From assembly GCA_013306675.1 (NCBI GenBank), contig JABLUY010000211.1, forward strand, positions 1 through 64,000: a stretch of DNA of 64,000 bases, read 5' to 3'. Positions 35,601-43,854 of the stretch are shown here, one piece after another. Position 1 is the first letter of the stretch, and the number at the start of each line of letters is the position of its first letter. Made by a program: the position numbers and the translations under genes. The notes under the pieces were generated by a model that saw nothing but the letters and a program-made list of their open reading frames with translations, was not told the DNA's origin and did no database searches. The DNA comes from Thraustochytrium sp. TN22. Taxonomy: Eukaryota; Sar; Bigyra; Thraustochytrida; Thraustochytriidae.

Positions 35601-35636
35601 GTCCATCTCGCCCTCGTTCTCGCGCCGCGCCGCCAT
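26652..35636 (-). CDS. orfA: PUFA synthase subunit A (KS-MAT-10xACP-KR-DH-like)
   Basis: This 2,994-residue subunit of the PUFA (DHA) synthase matches Schizochytrium OrfA closely. The start at 35636 (MAARRENEGEMDTRIAIVGM) corresponds to that protein's N-terminus; the frame is open 40 codons further but there encodes Ser/Arg/Ala repeats. Domains: ketosynthase about 11-470 with C213 (VDAACASS), H348 (EGHGTGT) and H389 (NIGHL); malonyl-CoA:ACP acyltransferase about 598-905 with S703 (GHSLGEF); an Ala/Gln/Glu-rich helical linker; ten ACPs, each with the phosphopantetheine serine in LGIDSIKR; then a ketoreductase (LLVSGGARGITPL) and a C-terminal hot-dog dehydratase-like region (NPFLKDHVIQGRCVLPM). 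It extends, reduces and dehydrates the acyl chain in the cytosol with subunits B and C. It is divergent from orfB across 2.05 kb. It needs a phosphopantetheinyl transferase not found here. Confidence 0.98.
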   Translation of the reverse strand: MAARRENEGEMDTRIAIVGMSAILPCGTTVRESWEAIRDGIDCLADLPADRVDVTAYFDSEKTTKDKIYCKRGGFIPDFDFDAREFGLNMFQMEDSDANQTISLLKVKEALQDAGVDALSKDKKNIGCVLGIGGGQKASHEFYSRLNYVVVDKVLRKMGMPEEDIKVAVEKYKANFPEWRLDSFPGFLGNVTAGRCCNTYNMDGMNCVVDAACASSLIALKVAVDELLYGDCDMMVTGATCTDNSIGMYMAFSKTPVFSTDPSVRAYDEKTKGMLIGEGSAMLVLKRYADAVRDGDEIHAVLRGCASSSDGKAAGIYTPTISGQEEALRRSYARANVDPATVTLVEGHGTGTPVGDRIELTALSNLFNEAYKDKTEQVAVGSIKSNIGHLKAVAGLAGMIKVIMALKHKTLPATINVDNPPALYDGSDIRKSSLYINTMNRPWFPPPGVPRRAGISSFGFGGANYHAVLEEAEPEHQKAYRLNKCPQPVLLVAPSPAALQALCEKQLAEFEKALEEDKSVKNVAYIKNTKFCEEFKFPGSLDASHARVGFLVKEATDATATLRAIVDQFKKSSGKDAWRLPREGASYRARGIATQGRVAALFSGQGAQYTHMFNEVAMNWPQFRASISDMDRAQAKVNAGDASVERISQVLYPRKPYDKEPEQDHKKISLTAYSQPSTLACALGAFEIFKDAGFTPDFAAGHSLGEFAALYAAGCIDRDDLYELVCRRARIMSGKDAQPTPKGCMAAVIGPNAEKIEIKTPDVWLGNANSPSQTVITGSVEAVKRESDRLAQEGFRVVPLACESAFHSPQMQNAASAFSDVLARVNLRAPGQATKLFSNVSGQSYPSNAREGLSQHMTSGVKFLDEVRNMHAAGARVFVEFGPKQVLSKLVSETLKDDPEVLTVSVNPASAKDADIQLRDAAVQLVVAGVRLEGFDKWDAPDATRLAPIKRKKTTLRLSAATYVSDKTIKAREAAMNDGRMLSNAPAAPAAPVVDQAAVQKAAQLEQQLQAAQQQLQAAQRQAEEAQRKAKEAEQAAAQHAQPKVDLAVVEKHRAILKSMLAELDGYGSVDAAVAAAPAAPAPAPVKAAAPAPAAAAAPAASSELLAKAETVVMEVLAAKTGYETDMIEADMELETELGIDSIKRVEILSEVQAKLNVEAKDVDALSRTRTVGEVVNAMKAEISGGAAPAPAAAPAPAAAAPAAAAAPAASSELLAKAETVVMEVLAAKTGYETDMIEADMELETELGIDSIKRVEILSEVQAKLNVEAKDVDALSRTRTVGEVVNAMKAEISGGAAPAPAAAPAPAAAAPAAAAAPAASSELLAKAETVVMEVLAAKTGYETDMIEADMELETELGIDSIKRVEILSEVQAKLNVEAKDVDALSRTRTVGEVVNAMKAEISGGAAPAPAAAPAPAAAAPAAAAAPAASSELLAKAETVVMEVLAAKTGYETDMIEADMELETELGIDSIKRVEILSEVQAKLNVEAKDVDALSRTRTVGEVVNAMKAEISGGAAPAPAAAPAPAAAAPAAAAAPAASSELLAKAETVVMEVLAAKTGYETDMIEADMELETELGIDSIKRVEILSEVQAKLNVEAKDVDALSRTRTVGEVVNAMKAEISGGAAPAPAAAPAPAAAAPAAAAAPAASSELLAKAETVVMEVLAAKTGYETDMIEADMELETELGIDSIKRVEILSEVQAKLNVEAKDVDALSRTRTVGEVVNAMKAEISGGAAPAPAAAPAPAAAAPAAAAAPAASSELLAKAETVVMEVLAAKTGYETDMIEADMELETELGIDSIKRVEILSEVQAKLNVEAKDVDALSRTRTVGEVVNAMKAEISGGAAPAPAAAPAPAAAAPAAAAAPAASSELLAKAETVVMEVLAAKTGYETDMIEADMELETELGIDSIKRVEILSEVQAKLNVEAKDVDALSRTRTVGEVVNAMKAEISGGAAPAPAAAPAPAAAAPAAAAAPAASSELLAKAETVVMEVLAAKTGYETDMIEADMELETELGIDSIKRVEILSEVQAKLNVEAKDVDALSRTRTVGEVVNAMKAEISGGAAPAPAAAPAPAAAAPAAAAAPAASSELLAKAETVVMEVLAAKTGYETDMIEADMELETELGIDSIKRVEILSEVQAKLNVEAKDVDALSRTRTVGEVVDAMKAEISGGAAAAPAAAAAAAPAAAAAVKFDTVHGEDCADLSISYAKVVDVRRPDELVVERPENRPILVVDDGTELTLALARALGACAVVLTFDGLQLAQRAGAAAIRHVLAKDLTEASAERAIKEAEQRFGTLGGFISQQAEKFAPADILGFTLMCAKHAKASLCTAVPGGRASFIGVARLDGRLGSEARGGANALKRAQRGAIFGLCKTVDLEWSDVFSRGVDIAPEVDAEEAAVAVMREMTCADSRIREVGIGAGLKRCTTRASDLLPGSPLKQVARDDVLLVSGGARGITPLCIREIAKQVGGGSYILLGRSKVSDSEPAWCAGVSDADLQKTATAELKRAFAAGQGPKPTPMLVKKTVGSIEGAREVRASIKAIEAHGGRALYASCDVNSADDVIKAVREAEAKLGARVTGVVHASGVLRDRLIEQKKPDEFDAVFGTKVAGLENLFAAVDMDKLRHLVLFSSLAGFHGNVGQSDYAMANEALNKMGLELAGRVSVKTICFGPWDGGMVTPQLKKQFQSMGVQIIPREGGADTVARIVLGSSPAQVLVGNWGIPAAKVGPETKTVHRKITAQANPFLKDHVIQGRCVLPMTLAVGALADACLGLFPGYSLWAIDDAQLFKGVTVDGDVNCEITMTPTEGASGRVMVQATLKTFSSGKLVPAYRAVVVLSSQGPPPAATTQPPSLAADPAAAGSVYDGKTLFHGPAFRGIDEVLSCSKTQLVAQCSRVPRTEAERGEFATDLSVHDPFVNDLAFQAMLVWVRRTLGQAALPNSIQRIVQHRPVPADKPFYITLKSNQAGHSQHKHALQFHSEQGDLYLDVQASVIATDSLAF
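29141..32337 (-). repeat. Ten tandem ACP-coding units, 327-bp period
   Basis: Each 327-bp (109-codon) unit codes for one acyl carrier domain plus an Ala/Pro linker (GGAAPAPAAAPAPAAAAPAA). The LGIDSIKR serine motif occurs ten times. Roughly five consecutive units (about 30048-31682) appear identical base for base, while the units at both ends carry scattered silent changes. This is the pattern of unequal exchange or gene conversion working from the middle. Confidence 0.95.
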
Positions 35637-36043
35637 TTTTCCCTCTACGCTGCGCTCGCTGCGTTCGCTGCGCTCGCTCGCTCGCTGGCTCGCCCGCCCG
35701 CCCGCTCGCTCGCTCGCTCGCTCGCTCGCTGCTGCGAGAGAGTCGAGCCGAGGCACGAAGACGAGAGCGGTTGCTCTCCAAAAACCTCAAAAGGGTTTGC
35801 TGCCGCCGCCGCGCTGCCCGCGGTCCACGCCGCCAGAGACCGCCCGGAGCGAGCTCGCTACGGCCTCCCGTCTCGCGCTCGCGACGCCGCCTCCGTCGCT
35901 CGCAAACGTCGCAGGCGCGCCGCGCGCGGGTGCCCCGCCCACTGGCGCCGCGCCCTGCGACGCCGCGCGCCGGTCCCGCGGGGCCCCCCGCAGCGCCCGC
36001 AGCCCGCGCCCGCCGACGACGCAGGCGCCCTGCGCCGCAGCGC

Positions 36044-36079
36044 GGGCGAGGCGAGGCGAGGCGAGGCGAGGCGAGGCGA
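36044..36079. repeat. (GGCGA)n pentanucleotide repeat
   Basis: About seven perfect GGCGA units in the orfA/orfB spacer, 410 bases upstream of the OrfA start codon. Confidence 0.93.
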
Positions 36080-36790
36080 TCGAGGCGAGCGAGGCCGCCG
36101 ACAAGGCTCGACGGCCAGGCCCGGCACTGCCAAGCTTTCGCGAATTTCGCTCGCCGGCTGGATCGTGAGCAGGTCCTTCGGAAGACGCCGCATCGCGCCG
36201 ATGCGGCCCGCGAGCGGCGGGCGGTCTCGGTCTCGGACTCGGAGCCGGGCGCAGCCACCCGTTGCTGGCGTCAGCGGGCTGACGTAGTCGGCTGTGATGA
36301 TCCAAGCACAGCCAGCTGACGCCATGGCAAGAGAGAAGGAGGTTAGCGAGCTTAACTGATGATGCCACGGTCGTGGCCAGCTCCGCGCGCCGCACGCACG
36401 CACGCGTGCACTGCGTGCAGCCGCCGCCGCCCGCGAGGGACGGTAGCAGTCTGCGGGGCAAAAGTCAGCTTCTGAGGCATGAGGCAAGTTCAGGCAACCC
36501 TAGTCGAGTCCCTGTCAGGATCAACTTGAAGTTCGGACGGGCACGGCGCGACCGCCACTGCAGTGCCAGGCAGGCAGGCTTTGACCTCGCCGGCAACCCG
36601 AAAGCACGGGGCTCCGAGGCGGCCTTGCCTAGCTAGAGCGAGCGAGCTAGCCGCCTCGCGAGCTAGCCGCCTCGCGAGTCGCGACGGGACCGGGGGATCC
36701 AGCTTCGTTCAAGAGCTGGGGCGCCGCGACGGAGGCCTTGTGAACCCCAAAAGAACCAAGCGCCAGTGGCGGGCTGCCGGGCAGTCGCGA

Positions 36791-36940
36791 CGCATCGCAT
36801 CGCTCAGCACAGCACAGCACTGCACGCATCGCACGCATCGCACGCATCGCATTGCAGCCGCATCGCATCGCATCGCATCGCATCGCATCGCATCGCATCG
36901 CATGGCATCGCATCGCATCGCATGGCATCGCATGCATCGC
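36791..36940. repeat. GCATC pentanucleotide array
   Basis: Many GCATC units, several with GGCATC or GCACGCATC variants. It is the longest of three arrays of this unit in the window and lies in the middle of the orfA/orfB spacer. Confidence 0.93.
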
Positions 36941-37686
36941 GCCGGGACGCCCGCGCCGCGTCCCTGCCGGATCAATCGCGGCAGGGCCGCGTCCGCTGCG
37001 CTCCGCGCCCCCTCTCCCCGGGTGGCCCACGCAACGGAACCCTGGCGCCACGCGCACGGGACCCGGCGGCCCGCATGACGTAGGCCGCTCGCGTGCGCGC
37101 AAGCACGGGCTCCGGCCAGCAAGTACTTCTGGCCGGCAGCTGAGCTACCTCCTCGCCAGCCACTGGCACTGCCAGGCTGCGCGCGCCTTCCTCCGAGGCG
37201 CGGCGGCCTCCGCGCCCGCCCCGCCGCCCGCGGCCCGCCTGCCTGCCTGCCTGCCAGCCAGCGAGCTGCCGCGAAGTGGAAGGCGACGGAGGGCAACATC
37301 GTCGGGTGACGTAAGGGGGACCGGCGGCGGCCGTCCCGCGCGCAGCGGCGGCGTCGCGGGCCTCGTCGGCGGGAGCGCGCGCGGCGGCGGCGGCGTACGA
37401 GCGCGCGAGGTCAATCCCCTAGCCGGGCTCGGGGTCGAAAAGATCGCGGAGGAGGTCCGCGAGGAGGTGTGGCACAGGCGCAGGTACGGGTACAGGTACA
37501 GGTACAGGTACAGGCGGTGAGAGCCGCAGAGAGCTAGCTCGCTAGCTAGCTTGCTTGCTTGCCTGCCTGCCTGCGCGCTTGCTTGCCTGCCCGCCAGACT
37601 AGCTTGCGAGCGACGGAGCGCGCGCTGGGCGTGGACGAGGAGCAGGGCACGGCAGCGCAGGGCAGCGCGAGACAGGACAGGGCGAG

Positions 37687-40600
37687 ATGGCGGCGCGCAA
37701 GAATGTGAGCGCGGCGCACGAGATGCACGAGGAGAAGCGCATCGCGGTGGTGGGCATGGAGGTGATGTACTCCGGCAGCAAGGACAAGGAGGAGTTCTGG
37801 CAGGCGCTCATGGAGGGCCGCACCGCGGACAAGAAGATCAGCGCGACGCGGCTCGGGTCCGACAAGCGCGACGAGCACTTCAAGGCGGAGCGCAGCAAGT
37901 ACGCGGACACCTTCTGCAACGAGAACTACGGCACGCTGGGCGACGACAGCGGCGTGGACAACGAGCACGAGCTGCTGCTCAAGCTCGCGCAGGCCGCGCT
38001 CAAGGAGACCACGGTCAAGGACTCGACGCGCTGCGGCATTGTGAGCGGCGCCCTGAGCTTCCCCATGGACAACCTCCAGGGCGAGCTGCTCAACCTGTAC
38101 CAGAACCACATGGAGAAGAAGCTGGGCGCCCGCGTCTTCAAGGACGCCTCGCAGTGGTCCGACCGCGAGCAGTCGCAGGAGCCCGAGGCCGGCGACCGCC
38201 GCGTCTTCATGGACCCGGCCAGCTTCGTGGCCGAGGAGCTCAACCTGGGCCCGCTGCACTACAGCGTGGACGCCGCCTGCGCCACGGCCCTCTACGTGCT
38301 GCGCCTGGCGCAGGACCACCTCGTCTCGGGCGCGGCGGACGTCATGCTGGCAGGCGCCACCTGCTTCCCGGACCCATTCTTCATCCTCTCTGGCTTCAGC
38401 ACCTTCCAGGCCATGCCGCTGGCCGGCAAGGGCCTCTCCTTCCCGCTGCACTCGGAGAGCCAGGGTCTAACGCCCGGTGAGGGCGGTGCCGTCATGGTGC
38501 TCAAGCGCCTCGAGGACGCCGTGCGCGACGGCGACCACATCTACGGCACGCTGCTGGGCGCCGGCGTGAGCAACGCCGGCTGCGGCCTGCCGCTCAAGCC
38601 GCACATGCCGAGCGAGCGCAGCTGCCTCATTGACACCTACAAGCGAGTCAACGTGCACCCGCACAAGATCCAGTACGTGGAGTGCCATGCCACTGGCACG
38701 CCGCAGGGCGACCGCTGCGAGATCGACGCCGTCAAGGCCTGCTTCGAGGGCAAGGTGCCGCGCTTCGGCTCCTCCAAGGGCAACTTCGGCCACACGCTCG
38801 TGGCCGCCGGCTTCGCCGGCATGTGCAAGGTGCTCCTCGCCATGCACCACGGCGTCATCCCGCCCACCCCGGGCGTCGATGCCTCGTCGCAGATGGACGA
38901 CCTCGTCGTGCACGAGGCCATCCCGTGGCCCGACACCAACGGCGAGCCCAAGCGCGCCGGCCTCTCCGCCTTTGGCTTCGGCGGCACCAACGCGCACGCT
39001 GTCTTCGAGGAGCACAACCCGGCGCTCTCCGCCTGCTCCGGCCACGACTCGGTCACCGCGCTGTCCTCGCGCTGCGGCGGCGAGAACAACATGCGCATTG
39101 CCATTACCGGCATGGACGCCACCTTTGGCACGCTCAAGGGGCTGGACGCCTTCGAGCGCGCCATCTACAACGGCGCCCACGCCGCGCGGCCCATGCCGCC
39201 CAAGCGCTGGCGCTTCCTCGGCGAGGACCCGGCCTTCATGGAGGTCTGCGGCATCAAGTCCGCGCCGCACGGCTGCTACATCGAGGACGTCGAGGTCGAC
39301 TTCTCGCGCCTGCGCACGCCCATGACCCCGGAGGACATGCTGCGCGCGCAGCAGCTCCTCGCCGTCTCCACCATTGACCGCGCCATTCTCGACTCTGGCA
39401 TGGACAAGGGCGGCAATGTCGCGGTCTTCGTGGGCCTCGGCACCGACCTCGAGCTCTACCGCCACCGCGCGCGCGTCGCGCTCAAGGAGCGTGTGCGCCC
39501 CGAGGCTCGCGCTCACCTCAACGCCATGATGGAGTACATCAACGAGTGCGGCACCTCCACCTCGTACACTTCCTACATCGGCAACCTCGTCGCCACGCGC
39601 GTCTCCTCGCAGTGGGGCTTCACCGGCCCGTCCTTCACCATCACCGAGGGCAACAACTCCGTCTACCGCTGCGCCGAGCTCGGCAAGTACCTCCTCGAGA
39701 CCGGCGAGGTGGATGGCGTCGTCATCGCCGGCGTTGACCTCTGCGCCAGCGCCGAGAACATCTACATCAAGTCGCGCCGCTTCAACGTCTCGCAGGGCGA
39801 GGCGCCGCGCGCCGCCTTTGACGCCGACGCCGACGGCTACTTCGTTGGCGAGGGCTGCGGCGCGCTCGTGCTCAAGCGCGAGACCAGCTGCACCCCCCAG
39901 GACCGCGTCTATGCCTGCATCGACGCCATCGTCCCGGGCAACATCCCGGGCGCCTGCCTGCGCGAGGCGCTCGACCAGGCTCGTGTCAAGCCTGAGGATG
40001 TCGACCTGCTCGAGGTCACCGCCGACTCGGCGCGCCACCTCAAGGACCCGTCCGTCCTCCCGCGCGAGCTCACCGCCGAGGCCGAACTCGAGGGTATCCA
40101 GGATGCCCTCGCCTCCGCCGACCCGGCCGCGCCCCCGCAGCAGCACAGTCTCGCCGTCAGCAGCGTCAAGGCCGTCGTGGGCGACACCGGCTACGCCTCG
40201 GGCGCCGCCAGCCTCATCAAGGCCGCGCTCTGCATCTACAACCGCTACCTGCCCAGCAACGGCGACAGCTTCGACCGCCCGGCCGACGAGATGCCGTGGG
40301 GTGACAAGCTCTACGCCTGCCAGCACTCGCGCGCCTGGGTCAAGAACGAGGGCGACCGCCGCCGCGCCGCCGTCTCGGGCGTCTCTGAGACGCGCTCCTG
40401 CTATTCGGTCCTGCTCTCCGACGTCGAGGGCAGCTACGAGCGCGAGAACCGCGTCTCGCTCGACGAGGACCAGCCCAAGCTCCTCGTTGTGCGCGCCGAC
40501 TCGCACGAGGCCCTCCTGCAGCGCCTTGACAAGATCCGCGCCGGCTTCCTCCAGCCCACTGGCGCTGCCACCCAGGCCGCCGACCTGCGCGAGCAGGCCC

Positions 40601-43600
40601 GCCGCCAGCTCCTCGAGCTCCTCGCCGAGACCGTCGAGCAGGAGGCCCTGCCTGCCGGCCAGCTCCCGCCCTTTGCGCTCTGCATCGTCGCCACCAATGC
40701 CACTCTGCAGCGCGAGGTTGAGCTCGCCGCCAAGGGTATCCCGCGCTGCATCAAGGTGCGCCGCGACTGGACCTCACCGGCCGGCAGCCGCTACGCGCCC
40801 GAGCCGCTCAGCAGCGACCGCATCGCCTTCATGTACGGCGAGGCGCGCAGCCCGTACTACGGCATCGGCCTCGACCTGCACCGCATCTGGCCCGACCTGC
40901 ACGACATCATCAACAAGGAGACCGACCGCCTCTGGGCCGAGGGCGACCGCTGGGCGCTTCCGCGCGCCTCCTCCAAGGCCGAGCTCGCGCGCCAGGTGGA
41001 CGCCTTCGACAAGAACACCGTCGAGATGTTCCGCCTCGGTGTGTTGCGCTCCATGGAGTTCACGCACCTTGCGCGTGAGAAGCTCGGCATCAAGCCCAAG
41101 GCCGCCTTCGGCCTCAGCCTTGGTGAGATCTCCATGCTCTACTCCTTCTCTGCCAAGAACGGCCTGGTCTCGCGTCAGACCACCGACGCGCTCCGCGATA
41201 GCCCGGTCTGGACCAAGGCGCTCTCCGGCGAGTACCAGGCGCTGCGCAAGGCCTGGAACATCCCGGCCGACGCCCCCGTCGAGTCCTTCTGGCAGGGCTA
41301 CCTCGTGCGCGGCACGCGCCAGGCCATCGAGGACGCCATTGGTGCCACCAACCAGTTCGTCCACCTCATCATCGTCAACGACGCCAACTCCGGCATCATT
41401 GCTGGCAAGCCTGATGCCTGCAAGGAGGTCATCGCGCGCCTCGGCGGCAACTTCCCGGCCCTCCCCGTCACCCCGGGCATGATCGGCCACTGCCCCGAGG
41501 TCAAGCCCTACGCCGAGCAGATTGGCAGCATCTTCCGCAGCCTCGAGGTCCCGCGCGTTCCGGGCGTCGAGCTCTTCACCTCTGTCACCAAGCAGCGGCT
41601 CGTGCCGGCCGGCTCGGCGGCTTCCAAGGACGAGTACGGCCCTTCCATCGAGGAGTACGCCGCCCGCCTCTACGGCGAGCAGGCCGACTTCCCGGGCACC
41701 CTCAGCGCTGTCAACAACGCCAACTACGACGTCTTCGTCGAGGTCGGCCCCAACAACCACCGCAGCACCGCCGTGCGCACCACGCTCGGCCCGCAGAAGC
41801 CCCACGTCGCGGCCTCCATCGACCGCGAGAACGAGGGCACCTGGGTCTCGCTGCTCAAGCTTGTCGCCACGCTCCAGGCACACCGCATCCCCGGCGCGCA
41901 CCTCGCCGAGCTCTACCACCCCAAGCTGCTCGAGGAGGCCCGCGAGTGCCTGCGCGCAGCGCGCGCCGGCGAGAAGCCCTCGCGCAACAAGTTCCTGCGC
42001 AAGATCGGCGTCAACGGCCGGTGGAACGCCAAGTTGCCCATGGACAAGATTAACGCGCTCCCGGCTGCCGACCCGTCCATCGAGGCCGCTATCGCCAACC
42101 GCCGCATGAAGCAGATCAAGCCCAAGTTCTTCCCGCGCCTCAGCATCCTCGACCAGGACCAGCGCGTCGCCCCCGTCATCCAGGACCCGGCCAACGCGAC
42201 GCCCCAGCTCGCCGGCTCGGCTTCCTTGGCGCCCAAGGTCGGCGCCGCTCCGGCGCAGCAGCCGGTTGCGGCGGCGGCGGCGGTGGAGGCCAAGGCCACC
42301 TCGGCTGAGGCCCTGCGCGCAGACCTCCTCGACATTGAGCGCATGCTCTACCTGGGCGCCGACGCCAGCGGCCGCCTCGCCACCGTAGCGCCGGCCGACG
42401 CCGGCGTCATTGTGCCGCCGTGCGCAGTCAGCGACCTCGGTAGCCGTGCATTCATGAAGACCTACGGCGTGCAGGCGCCGCTGTATACGGGCGCCATGGC
42501 CAAGGGCATCGCGTCGGCTGACCTGGTCATTGCCGCCGGCAAGCGTGGCATCCTCGGCTCTTTCGGCGCCGGTGGCCTGCCCATCTCCACCGTGCGCGCG
42601 GCGCTCGAGAAGATCCAGACGGCGCTGCCCAGCGGCCCGTACGCGGTCAACCTCATCCATTCGCCCTTCGACAGCAACCTCGAGAAGGGCAATGTCGACC
42701 TCTTCCTCGAGAAGGGCGTCACGGTGGTGGAGGCGTCTGCCTTCATGACGCTCACGCCGCAGCTCGTCCGCTTCCGTGCCGCCGGCCTCTCGCGCAACGC
42801 GGACGGCTCCACGCGCATTGGCAACCGCGTCATCGGCAAGGTCTCGCGCACCGAGCTTGCTGAGATGTTCATGCGCCCGGCGCCCGAGCACCACCTCGAG
42901 CGCCTGCTGCAGTCCGGCGAGATCACCCAGGAGCAGGCCGCGCTCGCGCGCACCGTGCCGGTCGCCGACGATATCGCCGTCGAGGCTGATTCGGGCGGCC
43001 ACACCGACAACCGCCCCATCCACGTCATCCTTCCGCTCATCGTCAGCCTGCGCGACCGCCTGCACAAGGAGCTCGGCTACCCGGCGCACCTGCGCGTGCG
43101 CGTCGGCGCCGGCGGCGGCATTGGCTGCCCGCAGGCCGCCCTTGGCGCCTTCAACATGGGCGCCGCCTTTATCGTCACGGGCACGGTGAACCAGCTCGCC
43201 AAGCAGGCCGGCACGTGCGACAACGTGCGCGCGCAGCTCGCCAAGGCGACCTACTCGGACGTCACCATGGCCCCGGCCGCCGACATGTTTGAGGAGGGCG
43301 TCAAGCTCCAGGTGCTCAAGAAGGGCACCATGTTCCCGTCGCGCGCCAACAAGCTCTTTGATACCTTCCGCAAGTACGACTCCTTCGAATCCATGCCGCC
43401 GGCCGAGTTCGAGCGCCTGCAGAAGCGCGTACTTGGCTGCTCCATCGACGAGATTTGGGCCGAGACCAAGAACTTTTACATCAACCGCCTCCACAACCCG
43501 GAGAAGATCGCGCGCGCCGAGCTTGATCCCAAGCTCAAGATGTCGCTCTGCTTCCGCTGGTACCTCAGCCTCGCCAGCCGCTGGGCCAACACCGGCGCCT

Positions 43601-43854
43601 CTGACCGCGTCATGGACTACCAGGTCTGGTGCGGCCCGGCCATTGGCTCCTTCAACGAGTTCATCAAGGGTACCTACCTGGACCCGGCCGTCGCCGGCGA
43701 GTACCCGGATGTTGTGCAGATCAACCTGCAGATCCTTCGCGGCGCCGCCTTTTTGCGCCGCCTCGAGGCCGTGCGCAACGCTCGCCTCCCGGATGCGGCC
43801 ACTGACTTCCTCCGCCAGTTCGATGACACCTACGTGCCGGAGAAGGCCCTCTGA
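37687..43854 (+). CDS. orfB: PUFA synthase subunit B (KS-CLF-AT-ER)
   Basis: The 2,055-residue protein is colinear with Schizochytrium OrfB from MAARKNVSAAHEMHEEKRIA to DDTYVPEKAL. Domains: ketosynthase about 15-455 with C198 (VDAACATA) and the CHATGTPQGD and GNFGHT His motifs; chain-length factor from about 469 (MRIAITGMDATFG), a KS fold lacking the active-site Cys; acyltransferase from about 1045 with the nucleophile in GLSLGE near 1143; an Ala-rich linker near 1515-1545; and an enoyl reductase of the FMN (2-nitropropane dioxygenase-like) type from about 1575 (SRAFMKTYGVQAPLYTGAMA, GAGGGIGCPQAAL). It sets chain length, moves acyl groups and reduces the enoyl double bond in the DHA cycle. 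The ATG at 37687 has a good context (gagATGG). Its last codons and 3' flank are tandemly duplicated downstream. Confidence 0.98.
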   Translation: MAARKNVSAAHEMHEEKRIAVVGMEVMYSGSKDKEEFWQALMEGRTADKKISATRLGSDKRDEHFKAERSKYADTFCNENYGTLGDDSGVDNEHELLLKLAQAALKETTVKDSTRCGIVSGALSFPMDNLQGELLNLYQNHMEKKLGARVFKDASQWSDREQSQEPEAGDRRVFMDPASFVAEELNLGPLHYSVDAACATALYVLRLAQDHLVSGAADVMLAGATCFPDPFFILSGFSTFQAMPLAGKGLSFPLHSESQGLTPGEGGAVMVLKRLEDAVRDGDHIYGTLLGAGVSNAGCGLPLKPHMPSERSCLIDTYKRVNVHPHKIQYVECHATGTPQGDRCEIDAVKACFEGKVPRFGSSKGNFGHTLVAAGFAGMCKVLLAMHHGVIPPTPGVDASSQMDDLVVHEAIPWPDTNGEPKRAGLSAFGFGGTNAHAVFEEHNPALSACSGHDSVTALSSRCGGENNMRIAITGMDATFGTLKGLDAFERAIYNGAHAARPMPPKRWRFLGEDPAFMEVCGIKSAPHGCYIEDVEVDFSRLRTPMTPEDMLRAQQLLAVSTIDRAILDSGMDKGGNVAVFVGLGTDLELYRHRARVALKERVRPEARAHLNAMMEYINECGTSTSYTSYIGNLVATRVSSQWGFTGPSFTITEGNNSVYRCAELGKYLLETGEVDGVVIAGVDLCASAENIYIKSRRFNVSQGEAPRAAFDADADGYFVGEGCGALVLKRETSCTPQDRVYACIDAIVPGNIPGACLREALDQARVKPEDVDLLEVTADSARHLKDPSVLPRELTAEAELEGIQDALASADPAAPPQQHSLAVSSVKAVVGDTGYASGAASLIKAALCIYNRYLPSNGDSFDRPADEMPWGDKLYACQHSRAWVKNEGDRRRAAVSGVSETRSCYSVLLSDVEGSYERENRVSLDEDQPKLLVVRADSHEALLQRLDKIRAGFLQPTGAATQAADLREQARRQLLELLAETVEQEALPAGQLPPFALCIVATNATLQREVELAAKGIPRCIKVRRDWTSPAGSRYAPEPLSSDRIAFMYGEARSPYYGIGLDLHRIWPDLHDIINKETDRLWAEGDRWALPRASSKAELARQVDAFDKNTVEMFRLGVLRSMEFTHLAREKLGIKPKAAFGLSLGEISMLYSFSAKNGLVSRQTTDALRDSPVWTKALSGEYQALRKAWNIPADAPVESFWQGYLVRGTRQAIEDAIGATNQFVHLIIVNDANSGIIAGKPDACKEVIARLGGNFPALPVTPGMIGHCPEVKPYAEQIGSIFRSLEVPRVPGVELFTSVTKQRLVPAGSAASKDEYGPSIEEYAARLYGEQADFPGTLSAVNNANYDVFVEVGPNNHRSTAVRTTLGPQKPHVAASIDRENEGTWVSLLKLVATLQAHRIPGAHLAELYHPKLLEEARECLRAARAGEKPSRNKFLRKIGVNGRWNAKLPMDKINALPAADPSIEAAIANRRMKQIKPKFFPRLSILDQDQRVAPVIQDPANATPQLAGSASLAPKVGAAPAQQPVAAAAAVEAKATSAEALRADLLDIERMLYLGADASGRLATVAPADAGVIVPPCAVSDLGSRAFMKTYGVQAPLYTGAMAKGIASADLVIAAGKRGILGSFGAGGLPISTVRAALEKIQTALPSGPYAVNLIHSPFDSNLEKGNVDLFLEKGVTVVEASAFMTLTPQLVRFRAAGLSRNADGSTRIGNRVIGKVSRTELAEMFMRPAPEHHLERLLQSGEITQEQAALARTVPVADDIAVEADSGGHTDNRPIHVILPLIVSLRDRLHKELGYPAHLRVRVGAGGGIGCPQAALGAFNMGAAFIVTGTVNQLAKQAGTCDNVRAQLAKATYSDVTMAPAADMFEEGVKLQVLKKGTMFPSRANKLFDTFRKYDSFESMPPAEFERLQKRVLGCSIDEIWAETKNFYINRLHNPEKIARAELDPKLKMSLCFRWYLSLASRWANTGASDRVMDYQVWCGPAIGSFNEFIKGTYLDPAVAGEYPDVVQINLQILRGAAFLRRLEAVRNARLPDAATDFLRQFDDTYVPEKAL

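Larger units (their letters stand above)
35637..37686. promoter_or_regulatory. Divergent promoter region of the PUFA synthase genes
   Basis: This 2,050-base spacer separates the OrfA and OrfB start codons and must hold the control elements of both. It contains (CTCG)n at 35640-35732 next to OrfA, (GGCGA)n at 36044-36079, a GCATC array at 36791-36940, a TACAGG repeat at 37483-37513, and CTAGCTAG patches at 36628-36665 and 37530-37552. I see no convincing TATA box. Shared divergent control fits the need for matched subunit amounts, but this is inference. Confidence 0.75.

Noticed and set aside
26721-36287. A 3,188-codon open frame on the plus strand opposite OrfA
   Set aside because: It is the complement of OrfA. 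Strong preference for C or G at third positions removes stop codons from one antisense frame; the translation is Leu/Gly/His/Arg-rich with no family pattern, and it runs beyond OrfA only through repeats.
26652-43854. Bacterial pfa cluster acquired recently by transfer
   Set aside because: The family may have an ancient bacterial origin, but domain order, gene pairing and sequence match thraustochytrid genes, and base composition equals the neighbours; nothing indicates a recent transfer.
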